DNA of 64,000 nucleotides, taken from the NCBI GenBank assembly GCA_030220185.1, contig JASPKZ010005710.1, forward strand, positions 496,001 through 560,000, read 5' to 3'. A model generated the notes under the pieces. The model saw nothing but the letters and a program-made list of their open reading frames with translations. It did not search any database and was not told where the DNA came from. The DNA is from Diploptera punctata. Its lineage: Eukaryota > Arthropoda > Insecta > Blattodea > Blaberidae. The position numbers were made by a program, and so were the translations under genes. Of the stretch, positions 54,446-63,295 are shown one piece after another. The stretch's first letter is position 1. The number at the start of each line of letters is the position of its first letter.

Positions 54446-54744
54446 CCATATTTGGTTCGTCTTCCGGGCTTATAGGCCATGGTCCGGTTGTCTTCATACT
54501 CGATGTTTCGTCTACTGCTGCGGTAGACCTCATCAGCAGATACTTTGTGCTCTCGGTGAACTCCTCAACAGTATGCAGCCGATTGTTGAGGAGTGTACAG
54601 AGAGCACGCAGTATCTCCTGATGAGGTCTACCGCAGCAGTAGTCGAAACGTCAAGTATGAAGACAACCGGACCATGGCCTATAAGCCCCGAAGACGAACC
54701 AAATATGGATCAAGACGCCGGCCGTCAAAGCCTACAATTATACA
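54446..54744. mobile_element. Mobile hairpin element with hammerhead-like blocks in both arms
   Basis: 14-bp target-site duplication AAAGATGATAAGAT (54432-54445, 54745-54758). Arms 54446-54572 and 54580-54712 are near-identical inverted copies. Each contains CTGATGAGGTCTACCGCAGC, then AGTAGACGAAAC (one change on the right arm): on minus 54502-54536 and on + 54618-54652. GTCTAC/GTAGAC forms the stem. The right arm ends GAAACGTC, with ACGT self-complementary. A tail of about 32 bp follows the right arm. Confidence 0.93.
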
Positions 54745-55154
54745 AAAGATGATAAGATTATAAAATTTGTTATAGTTCCAGATATTTTCATCCCGATTAT
54801 CTGTATTAATTGGGACCGAGATATGCATGGAAAATAAAAAAAAAAGTGGATAATCCAATTAAGTTATTCGGTGCCGTGGAAGTTGATCAGAAATGTATTT
54901 GCCCACTTTAACACTACTTAAATGCAACAAATATTCATAAAATGTTATATTAAATGTATTAAGGTGTGAGTCGTAATTATCTTTTTTTTTTGTATGTCCA
55001 TTTTATATGTTCCATCCTTCTCCATATCCACATCTCAAAAGCTTTCAGTCGCTTTTCCTCATTTTGTCGTAAATGGGGATGATTGTTTCTGAAATATATC
55101 CAAGTGAGGGGATGGTATTTTACAAGTTGAGGTGTACATTTTATGTTAATATTT

Positions 55155-55669
55155 AAAGGAAGTAACACTATGAGGTTTATTTTAATTAATAAATAATAGT
55201 TTTAAAAAACTAAAACAACACACTTTATTAGAAAACCGAACTAAAAAATGAAAAATAATTTTAATTTCCAACACACCTGGGTTAAAATTAAAGTGGTCAA
55301 CAAAAAAATCATCTCCAACACATCTAGAATAAAACTAGAGTTATCTACAACAAAATAATTTTACCATCAAAAGCGTGGGGTGCTTCTTATGGTTTTTATG
55401 TTTTCTTCTTAGAGACTTTACTTTTACCAATATCTGTTTATTATCAAATATGTTAATTGATATAGAGTACCCCACACTTTTGATGGTAAAATTATTTTTT
55501 GTAGATAACTCTAGTTTTATTCTGGATGTGTTGGAGATGATTTTTTTGTTGACCACTTTAATTTTATCCCAAGCGCGTTGGAAATTAAAATTATTTTTCA
55601 TTTTTTAGTTCGGTTTTCTAATAAAGCGTGTTGTTTTAGTTTTTTTAAACTATTATTTATTTTTTAGTT
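55155..55669. mobile_element. Long hairpin element
   Basis: 9-bp duplication TTAATATTT (55146-55154, 55670-55678). Leader AGGAAGTAACACTATGAGG. Arms about 55190-55380 and 55468-55667 pair (CGGTTTTCTAATAAAG, GTTGGAGATGATTTTTTTG, TGTAGATAACTCTAG). Loop about 85 bp. Confidence 0.85.
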
Positions 55670-55761
55670 TTAATATTTTACAGAATAAGATAAAAATGTA
55701 AATATCTTTAAATTCGATACTATTGTAGTATGAGCTAAAAGTAATACTATAATAAAAAAAA

Positions 55762-55853
55762 TCCGCCGGGCCGGATTTGAACCAGTGACCTATGGATTAC
55801 TGAAATTATATACTACTACAGTCCACTGTTTTTCCAACTGAGCTCTTATAACG
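55762..55853 (-). pseudogene. tRNA-Tyr(GTA)-derived pseudogene with intron
   Basis: Minus strand reads GAGCTCAGTTGG, CAGTGGACTGTAG, an intron-like insert, then ATCCATAGGTCACTGGTTCA. This is the order of a eukaryotic tRNA-Tyr with anticodon GTA (55817-55819) and its usual intron just 3' of the anticodon. The acceptor stem no longer pairs (5' side changed, 3' side CGGCGG), so it is not a working gene. Confidence 0.7.
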
Positions 55854-56241
55854 ATTGAGTAAGAAGTTGATAAGTCCGCAACCTATTATACCGGCTTTTA
55901 TTATTTTGATTTTCTGCTGATTCTGGCCAGGATTTTAGAAACATTTATGGAATTATTGTATTGTCATTAGTCCTTTACAAGTATACAAAGTTTCAAGTTG
56001 ATCCAATGATTTTAAGTGGGAGAAAATCGTGTTGAAAGATTCTGTTACATAATTACACAGACACTTTTTTTGATTTTCTGATGATTCTGGCCAGGATTTT
56101 AGAAGAAAATAATTATGAAATTATTATATTGTCATTGGTCCTTTACAAATATACAAAGTTTGAAGTCGATCCAATGATTTTAAGTGTGTGAAAATCACAT
56201 TGAAAGATTCCATTACATAGATAGATACAGGTCAAGCTAAT

Positions 56242-56885
56242 ATAAAGCGTGTAATAGCCCAACGATTTAACACGGAAATATCAACAACAAAGTCTAAAGT
56301 TATGGCCTTTCAAGGGAAATTCCCAGTAAGAAGTAAAATTTGTATTCAGAATTCAATATTAGAGCAAGTTAATTCATTTAAATACTTAGGATATAATCTA
56401 ACTTATAATGAGGAATGTGATATATCCTTTAAAATACAAAACTATAATAAAGCTTTAAGAATTATCAACCAAGTTTTTAAACCATCAAAAGTGCAGAGAC
56501 ACACAAGAATGAAAATCTATAAAATTCTCGCTCCCATAATCTGTTATGGCAGTGAAGCTTGGACCATCAGAACTCAGGATGATCGTCATATTACAGCCAC
56601 GGAGATGAAATTTCTGCGACGAACTGCAGGTTATAGCCTTCTAGACCACCAAAGAAATTCAACAATAGCCAGAGAGTTAAACATCGTACCTATATCTGAA
56701 TACCGCCAAGAATATAGAAACAATTGGTTAGCCCATATTCAGCGCATGGATCGTCACAGAATACCAAAACAAATTCTTCACTACATTCCTCGAGGCAGAA
56801 GATCTGTGGGTCGACCTTTTCGGAGATGACAGGAAACCGTAACGGGTCACTGGGCCTAATACTTGAAAGGACGATGATGATGATA
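56242..56885 (+). mobile_element. RTE-like non-LTR group C, open C-terminal frame
   Basis: 175-codon frame 56302-56829: VNSFKYLGYNLTYNEECDIS, PIICYGSEAWTIRTQDDRH, EMKFLRRTAGYSLLDHQRN, RIPKQILHYIPRGRRSVGRP. Ends GTAACGGGTCACTGGGCC and a GATGATGATG tail. Confidence 0.87.
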
Positions 56886-57058
56886 AAGAGTTAGAATTTT
56901 AAAGACTCACCTCATGTTTCTAGATTTCTTGAAAACTATTTTCGATATGTTATGTATCTTTATCATTTCCTTCTATCATTAGATCATATTGAACTAGTCT
57001 TCAAGAAATCTGCGAATATGAGGAGAGTCATTAAAATTCTAACTCTCTTTTAATTAGC
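56886..57058. mobile_element. Short hairpin element
   Basis: Arms AGAGTTAGAATTTTAAAGAC, CACCTCAT and ATGAGGAGAGTCATTAAAAT pair at both ends; the interior TTCTTGAAAACTA and TAGTCTTCAAGAAATC also pair. Confidence 0.75.
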
Positions 57059-57274
57059 CCTTTAGGTGCCGTGAGCTGATTAGATCGGCTCTGATGCTTC
57101 TGTCCATTACCTGACAGATAATATACTTAAACTACTTGCAAAGCCATTCATGTCGGCAGATGCGATTTAAATCTCTGACACAAAATATTTTACTAGTAGC
57201 ATGCAGAGGGTTAAGAAAAGTCTCCGATTCATATATAATTAAGTTTCAGCTTGCTTTACTGTTGTAATTTACAG

Positions 57275-57506
57275 GTGATGGAGCTGGTGTCAGCATTTGG
57301 ACCTTTGATTTATGCAGGCTGTTTTGCAGCCACTCTCTCATCAGCACTTGCCAGTTTAGTATCAGCACCAAAAGTATTCCAGGCTCTATGCAAGGATCAA
57401 CTGTATCCTTACATTGGATGGTTTGGTAAAGGTTATGGCAAGAATAATGAGCCTGTCAGAGGATACATTCTTGCTTTCTTCATTTCCATTGGCTTCATTC
57501 TCATTG
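57275..57506 (+). CDS. NKCC: NKCC cotransporter, exon 7 (TM8-TM9)
   Basis: 232-bp exon after atttacag, ending attg|gtgagt in phase 1. It encodes [16 protein letters not shown], then [20 protein letters not shown]. The paired serines in TLSS correspond to the Na+-coordinating serines of NKCC/NCC transporters, favouring a Na+-dependent member over a [21 protein letters not shown] begins the next helix. The frame is open throughout. Confidence 0.96.
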
Positions 57507-57578
57507 GTGAGTTTAAATTAATTTAATACTTTTAAAATTCTCTACGAAATACATTTGAGGTCTTTGTAAAATTAAAAT

Positions 57579-58407
57579 CCTTCCGGGAAATTATATATAA
57601 TATATATGAATAGAATAATAAATGAATGGAGGAAAGCACAATGGGGATGGATATATACCCATCAATGGGAAGCTCAAACTCAATGCTATTCTTTTTGCAG
57701 ACGATTTAGCGCTTCTGGCACTTTCCGAAAATGATTTGCAATGATCAATTTATAATTTACAAAAAACAGCTGCCAAATTTAATATGGAAATATCAATTAA
57801 CAAAACTAAAATTATGGCATTTCATGGGAAGGACCCCATACAAAGTAAAATCTGTCTCCAGAATAAAATTTTAGAGAGATGTAATCAATTTAAATATCTT
57901 GGATATTATCTCTCTATCTGGGATGAAAAGGATATCCCTAAAAAAATTACTAGTTATAATAAAAGTTTGGGAATTATTAATCAAGTTATGAAATCATCCC
58001 TTCTACAAAAAAAACCCAGATTACGTTTATATAACACTTTGGCTAGACCAGTGTTGACCTATGGTAGTGAAGCATGGACGCTAAAAAGACAACATGAAAG
58101 CAGAATAACGGCTTGTGAAATGAGATTCATGTGCAGAACAGCGGGTTACACCTGATGGGATCGGAAAAGGAACACCAATATCTTAAAAGAGTTGAAGACT
58201 ACACCAATTTTGGAATATATTAAATAGTACCAACTAAATTGGAAACACCATCTTGAAAGAATGAGTTCAAATCGGATCCCCAAAGCTGTTTATAATTATA
58301 TACCAAGAGGACGAAGATCTCTGGGCCGTCTTATGAAACGCTGGAGGGAAAATTTTCTATAGGATCATAACAGGCCTTGGCCTAATACTTGGAAGGAAGA
58401 AGAAGAA
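57579..58407 (+). mobile_element. RTE-like non-LTR group C
   Basis: 13-bp target-site duplication GTAAAATTAAAAT (57566-57578, 58408-58420). Encodes LNAILFADDLALLALSEN, MEISINKTKIMAFHGKDP, QFKYLGYYLSIWDEKDIP, YGSEAWTLKRQHESRI, EMRFMCRTAGYT, GRRSLGRLMKRWREN; several stops. It is the uninterrupted relative of 17205-18370. Confidence 0.9.
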
Positions 58408-58412
58408 GTAAA

Positions 58413-59160
58413 ATTAAAATATAAAATTAGTACCTGAGATTTCAGTCGTCCTCAACAAGGTGAAATGCTGTAAAATATTTTGGAAGCTCTTTGGAAACAT
58501 ACGTTCCATTCTGCTTATGAAACAGTACTAGCTGTTGTTTAGCAGAATTTTGTATAAAGGCTTTAGGTCACTGGGTGTGTTCTCATTAAGTGAGTTTATG
58601 TTTTTAGTTTCTTTTAGTATTCCAATCTCTTCGAGGATATTAATTCCTGAGTTGTTATTCTCTTTGTGTATTACACTGAGCAACAAAAAATAAACTTTTT
58701 TTTTTTGTCTCAGAAAGAAAAATATGTGATTCTGATAGTATTTTTTCTCCTGAATTCAAATATGATATCGGTTTTTCTCCGTCATGCAAGCTTTCCGAGA
58801 GACAGGAATTTATAATTTCAAAAACTTTAATATTTCTACATTTGTAACTACACAATATTCGAACATTTGGACTCACCTAGAAAGTAAGAAATGATGATTT
58901 TCTGCTATGGTCCAACAATAATCGGCCAACATATTAGGATTCCATTTGCCTTGTTATCTCTTTTTCCATAGCTGAAATCATTTGAGTTAGCTCATTTGGT
59001 TTTATTTTACAATGGACAAAAGAACAAAAATATGTTTATTAAAAAAATATTTATTTAAATCCATTAATTGAAATTAAAATAAAAAAACTGTGGGTGATGG
59101 AGAAATTCCAAATACATATTTGAAAACACGATAAAAAACTGCATTAAGTACAACTATTGG
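58413..59160. other. No supported gene; diverged repeat
   Basis: 58670-59165 matches 46400-46900 in the same orientation (ACACTGAGCAACAAAAAATA, GAAAAATATGTGATTCT, CATTTGGTTTTATTTTAC). Non-coding repeat of unknown type shared by introns 4 and 7. Confidence 0.6.
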
Positions 59161-59164
59161 TCAT

Positions 59165-59555
59165 AGTTATATATGGGAAATAACATTATGAGGTTCTTAA
59201 TTCGTAAATTAATGAGTCATTTTTAACATTTTACCTCATATTTTGTTTCTTCAAACACGGGAACTAATTTTTGAGAGAAGAATCTCTCTCATTTTCAACC
59301 GACATTATGACTACCGGATTTTCGTTGGAATCTCTATCAATAACGTTTCCATCTGGTGTCATCAAATCAACACTATATATACACACATTTATTTAAGAAA
59401 AAATTATATCACCTCACCTCATAATCCTTCTTCTTCTTATTATATAATACAGTATGATACAATTTTTCTTAAATAAATTATAGCTAATAAAAATTAATTG
59501 AAAATATCATAATGTTATTTTCTTTGATTAATTTATGAATAAATTATACCTCATA
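59165..59555. mobile_element. Penelope-like hairpin remnant(s)
   Basis: Left end GGGAAATAACATTATGAGG, right end ACCTCATAGTGTT. Internal CACCTCACCTCATAA and TTACCTCATATTTTG. One arm matches 63100-63168 (AATGAGTCATTTT, CAAACACGGGAACTA), so it is a relative of the 62.9-kb element with lost or rearranged second arm. Confidence 0.65.
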
Positions 59556-59566
59556 GTGTTAATTTA

Positions 59567-59895
59567 TGGTGACTCCGTGGCACAAGTGGTCGGACGCTCG
59601 CCTCTCACTGCTGGCGTCCCGAGATTAAGTCTTGTTCACTCCATGTGGGTTTCATAGTGGACGAAACGGAGCTTGGGCAGTTTTTCTTGGGGTTTCTCCC
59701 GTTTTCTCCTGCCACAAATTTCATTCCACCATTTCTCCATACTCATCTCATCCATTTCGTTTAATTTCATTCATCTGCTCCTGTGACGGTGCATCAGGAT
59801 TGGTCGGCCAGTACCATTGTAGTTCACAGACCTCTATAAATATAGGGGCTTCATCTCATCTCATCCCTCGACCCGACCATGAATTGAGGATATTT
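59567..59895 (+). mobile_element. SINE family H
   Basis: tRNA-like head GACTCCGTGGCACAAGTGG, TCGGACGCTCGCC, GCGTCCCGAGATTAAG, body GGGGTTTCTCCCGTTTTCTC, TTGGTCGGCCAGTACC, ending CTCGACCCGACC. Only one full copy here; a head-like relative lies at 62792-62870 (-). Confidence 0.7.
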
Positions 59896-59934
59896 ATTTA
59901 TAATGTTAATTCCTAACACATACACACACACATA

Positions 59935-60022
59935 TATATCTTCTTCTTCTTCCTTCCAAGTATTAGGCCAAGGCCTGTTACGATCCCATAGAAAATTTTC
60001 CATCCAGCATTTCATAGGACAT
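59935..60022 (-). mobile_element. RTE-like group C, 3' tip
   Basis: CTTCCTTCCAAGTATTAGGC, CTGTTACGATCC, TTTTCCATCCAGC: the terminal 88 bp of the type at 58320-58407, in reverse. Confidence 0.8.
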
Positions 60023-60042
60023 ATATATATATATATATATCC

Positions 60043-60338
60043 ATCCATAGTAATTCTGCCCGAAGGCAGGTCCTTCACTGCAATCATAGCATTTTCATGT
60101 TATGCCTGCAGCTTTACTAGGAAATTGTAGGTGTGGTAGCTTCCCGTTGCTTTCCACACCGGTGAAGGATGATGATGATGGCTATATGATTTCGGGGACC
60201 GTTTGGGCCTTATAGTTTTCCTGACATTTGTCGTACAGGTGAGGAAAAACCTCACCCTGAAAAACTGCCCCGACCAGGGATCGAACCCGGGCCCTCTGCG
60301 TGACAAGGCAGCATGCTACCTCGAGACCACAGCGGTGG
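60043..60338 (-). mobile_element. SINE family D, full-length copy
   Basis: Reverse copy from CCATAGTAATTCTGCCCG to CCACAGCGGTGG, between AT-rich simple repeats (60019-60040, 60350-60374) in NKCC intron 7. Confidence 0.92.
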
Positions 60339-60340
60339 AT

Positions 60341-60374
<34 letters not shown>

Positions 60375-60406
60375 TATTAATAAATAATTTTCCTTTTGTG
60401 TTACAG

Positions 60407-60528
60407 GAGAATTGAATGCCATTGCACCACTCATCTCAAATTTTTTCCTCGCTGCATACGCACTCATCAACTTCAGCACATTCCATGCATCTCTAGCAAA
60501 GCCTATTGGCTGGAGACCAAAATTTAGG
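60407..60528 (+). CDS. NKCC: NKCC cotransporter, exon 8 (TM10)
   Basis: 122-bp exon after tgttacag, ending agg|gtgagt in phase 0. The junction with exon 7 gives [19 protein letters not shown], followed by [17 protein letters not shown] and PIGWRPKFR, a highly conserved NKCC segment (TM10 and intracellular loop). Confidence 0.96.
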
Positions 60529-60613
60529 GTGAGTTCTTGCATTGATTAGAGAAAAAAATGACAACCCGGCGATACTAAAGGATAAGAGATGGAAAAAGGA
60601 AAACATATTATCA

Positions 60614-61182
60614 TAAGTAATGTCACGAGTGATCTCCAATTTATCTAGAGAATTTGGAAATCAAGAGTGGCATTTGTTAGGACTATTTAACGCATAAAAT
60701 TAAGCTGTTTACTCACAAATCATTGTTTAACTATAGTTATTTTAAAATATTTAATGTAAACGGTGATGTTTGAAAACAAATCAGAAATGTGAGGTTATGT
60801 TCATTCACTGCTGTTGATCATATTTATTGCCAAATAAGATCGCAATTGTAAGAGTTCACCCACATGGAGAAATAATGAAACACATCAAACTATATATCAT
60901 ACTCAACATTACAGATTATTCATTTATTTTTTTAGTAAACAACTCAGTAAAACCAAGGAATCTTTTCATTATTTGCTATATTCAATGTATTTGTTGGAGC
61001 AAAATAATGCTTTGACCTGTTCAGAACATTAAAAAGGAGGAGCTTTCTTTATCACAAAAGCAGGAGCTGATAAAGAGAAATCGATAAAGAGCGAGGTGAA
61101 ACACGACTGTCATTGGTTGTAAAACAACATTCATTGAAACGTGATTGGTCATTGACTAGCATTTGTGGCATGAGTTAAGTAG
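60614..61182 (+). mobile_element. Repeat family J, copy 4
   Basis: Starts TAAGTAATGTCACGAGTG, ends TGTGGCATGAGTTAAGTAG, and is flanked by TCA on both sides (60611-60613, 61183-61185). It fills most of intron 8 and ends 32 bp before exon 9. Closest to copy 2. Confidence 0.9.
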
Positions 61183-61214
61183 TCATTATTATTATAATTG
61201 TTGTTGTTTTACAG

Positions 61215-61350
61215 TTTTACAACATGTGGCTGAGTTTAGCTGGAGCACTGCTATGTGTGTTTGTAATGTTCTTAATAAGCTGGTGGACAGCCCTGATTAC
61301 ATTAGCCTGTGTATTAGCTCTGTACCTCATCGTGGCCTACAGGAAACCAG
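61215..61350 (+). CDS. NKCC: NKCC cotransporter, exon 9 (TM11-TM12)
   Basis: 136-bp exon after gttttacag, ending ccag|gttagt in phase 1. It begins FYNMWLSLAGALLCVFVMF (TM11) and continues LISWWTALITLACVLALYL (TM12) and IVAYRKP. Its upstream intron is only 686 bp, of which about 569 bp is a copy of repeat J. Confidence 0.95.
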
Positions 61351-61371
61351 GTTAGTATCCTTTTTTCCATT

Positions 61372-62035
61372 ATAAATCACCTCCACAAGTTGTGAAATCA
61401 GAACCATTGTTCTGTCGTCTTGAAGAGCCGTCCTTCGCTCCTTCCATTGGCAGACTGAAAAACCTCTTTTGAATTCGAAAGACCGAAAAGAAGAAATTGA
61501 TGAACTTTGAAATTCCCGGGGAGAATGACCTGGTTTCGAGGTTTTTCCACTTTGAAATTCCCGGGGAGAATGACCTGGTTTCGAGGTTTTTCCATTGGCA
61601 GACTGAAAAACCTCTTTTGAATTCGGAAAACCGAAAAGAAGAAATTGATGAACTTTGAAATTCCTGGGGAGAATGACCTGGTTTCGAGGTTTTTCCACTT
61701 TGAAATTCCCGGGGAGAATGACCTGGTTTCGTGGTTTTTCCATTGGCAGACTGAAAAACCTCTTTTGAATTCAAAAGACCAGAAAGAAGAAATTGATGAA
61801 CATTGAAATTCCTGGAGGGGAGAATGACCTGGTTTCGAGGTTTTTCAGTCTGCTAATGGAAGGAGCAAAGGACGGCTCTTCAAGATGACAGAACAATGGT
61901 CGTGACGATACTGAGGATGGAACAGAAACTATGTTCCAAAACTAGTTTATAGTCAAATATGAAGAACAATATGAAGTGAGTGATAAAAAAATTCTACCTA
62001 AATGAATATACCTCATAGTGTGAATTCCTAAAATA
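61372..62035. mobile_element. Penelope-like hairpin with tandem 148-bp repeats
   Basis: Outer arms 61390-61465 and 61838-61915 pair (TGTTCTGTCGTCTTGAAGAG, CGTCCTT). Between, ATTGGCAGACTGAAAAACC starts at 61446, 61594 and 61742, an exact 148-bp period; a nested 45-bp repeat starts at 61505 and 61550. The minus strand carries the FEIPGENDLV signature of the Penelope C-terminus. At 61911-61942: CTGAGGA, 6-bp stem GGAACA/TGTTCC, AAAAC. The right terminus is CCTCATAGTGTGAATTCC. Confidence 0.85.
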
Positions 62036-62051
62036 AGTAATATCCATGTAT

Positions 62052-62473
62052 TATATTTGAAGAGAAAAATTTTTGCCTAGACCGAGACTTGAACCCAGGA
62101 CCTTTGGCTTTCCGGGCCAAATGTTCTACCAACTGAGCTACCGAGGCGAGTTGCGATCTAGACACAAATTTTTCTCTTTATACGTTGTAATTCCCTCGCA
62201 CCAAATGCTTTGAAACCGTTGCTTCTTAACTAAGAGGCCGCCATATGCAAAGATAGAAGCAAAGATTTCAAAGTATTTGGTGCGAGGGAATTACAATGTA
62301 TAAAGAGAAAAAATTGCATCTAGATCGCAACTCGCCTCGGTAGCTCAGTTGGTAGAGCATTTGGCCTGGAAAGCCAAAGGTCCCGGGTTCGAGTCTCGGT
62401 CTAGGCGAAAATTTTTCTCTTCAAATATAATTTATCTTTCAGTGAGAAGTGTTAAATTAATAATAAAAGCATC
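62052..62473 (+). mobile_element. tRNA-derived inverted dimer (U2)
   Basis: 13-bp target-site duplication AATATCCATGTAT (62039-62051, 62474-62486). Two head-to-head tRNA-like cores (minus about 62085-62153, plus 62336-62407), each within AAGAGAAAAATTT-type arms; inner leader GGCGGCC, GTAATTCCCTCGCACCAAAT on both sides. Tail TTATCTTTCAGTGAGAAG, AATAATAAAAGC. It lies just before NKCC exon 10. Confidence 0.92.
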
Positions 62474-62500
62474 AATATCCATGTATGTTTATTTTTGTAG

Positions 62501-62712
62501 ATGTGAACTGGGGATCCTCGACTCAGGCCCAAACGTACAAGAATGCCCTGATATCTGTTCTACAGTTGAACAATGTGGAAGATCACGTTAAGAATTACAG
62601 ACCACAGATTCTTGTTTTATCTGGTATGCCAAGCTTCCGTCCACCACTATTAGATTTTGCATATCTTTTAACAAAAAATCTCTCTCTACTTATATGTGGG
62701 CATATACTGAAG
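62501..62712 (+). CDS. NKCC: NKCC cotransporter, exon 10 (start of C-terminal domain)
   Basis: 212-bp exon after atttttgtag, ending aag|gtaagt in phase 0. It starts [17 protein letters not shown], the conserved beginning of the SLC12 cytosolic C-terminal domain, and includes [18 protein letters not shown] and ICGHILK. The rest of the C-terminal domain is beyond the window. The tRNA-dimer element U2 ends 27 bp before this exon. Confidence 0.95.
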
Positions 62713-62791
62713 GTAAGTATACTTTTATCATTTAATGTGTAAATTTATACAGTCAGGCTGATAGTCCTAATCATTTTTTGAAAATAAAAGT

Positions 62792-62870
62792 TCCTGAAGA
62801 GAGATTTGAACCAAAGATCTCCAGTTTTTATGCACGGACATAATAACCACTTGTGCCACTCGGACATCCA
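62792..62870 (-). pseudogene. tRNA-like remnant
   Basis: Minus strand TCCGAGTGGCACAAGTGG and GGTTCAAATCTC, like the head of SINE H. Confidence 0.5.
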
Positions 62871-62939
62871 TATTCAAACACAATTCCTTCTCTCTCTTAC
62901 AATCACACCTCCCCATAGCAGTTAACCTTTGCTTTACAA

Positions 62940-63290
62940 TTTAACTTTTACAGGAATTAATCACTATGAGGTTTAATTTATGGTAAAATCAAATGCTTCT
63001 TACCTCTCTTCATACAAATCTTCTAAGTAGATTGCGATTTCAAGACCATAACAGTCTCATCTTCAGTACTATTTTGGCAACTGATGTTATTAATAAATTA
63101 ATGAGTCATTTTAACATCTTACCTCATATTTCATGTTTTTTCAAACCCGGTAACTATAGTTTTCAAATGAATGACAAGATCATTTGAAAACTATAGTTAC
63201 CGTGTTTGAAAAAACATGAAATATGAGGTAAGATGTTAAAATGACTCATTAATTTATTAATTAAGAACCTCATAATGTGTTTCCCAATTT
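62940..63290. mobile_element. Penelope-like hairpin element
   Basis: Left leader ACAGGAATTAATCACTATGA, perfect arms 63088-63168 and 63180-63262 around GAATGACAAGATCATT, right end ACCTCATAATGTGTTTCCC. In the unpaired left part, minus 63035-63066: CTGAAGA, stem GAGAC/GTCTT, GAAATCG. Confidence 0.85.
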
Positions 63291-63295
63291 TACTT

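Noticed and set aside
61327..61774. Repetitive protein (EKPRNQVILP repeats)
   Set aside because: Antisense reading of the 148-bp tandem repeats within a hairpin element; no start or splice context.
31118..62712. NKCC locus as a processed or decayed pseudogene
   Set aside because: Ten exons with introns, all with GT/AG sites and consistent phases, and no substitution-type stop codon. Only two homopolymer indels; error is the simpler explanation.
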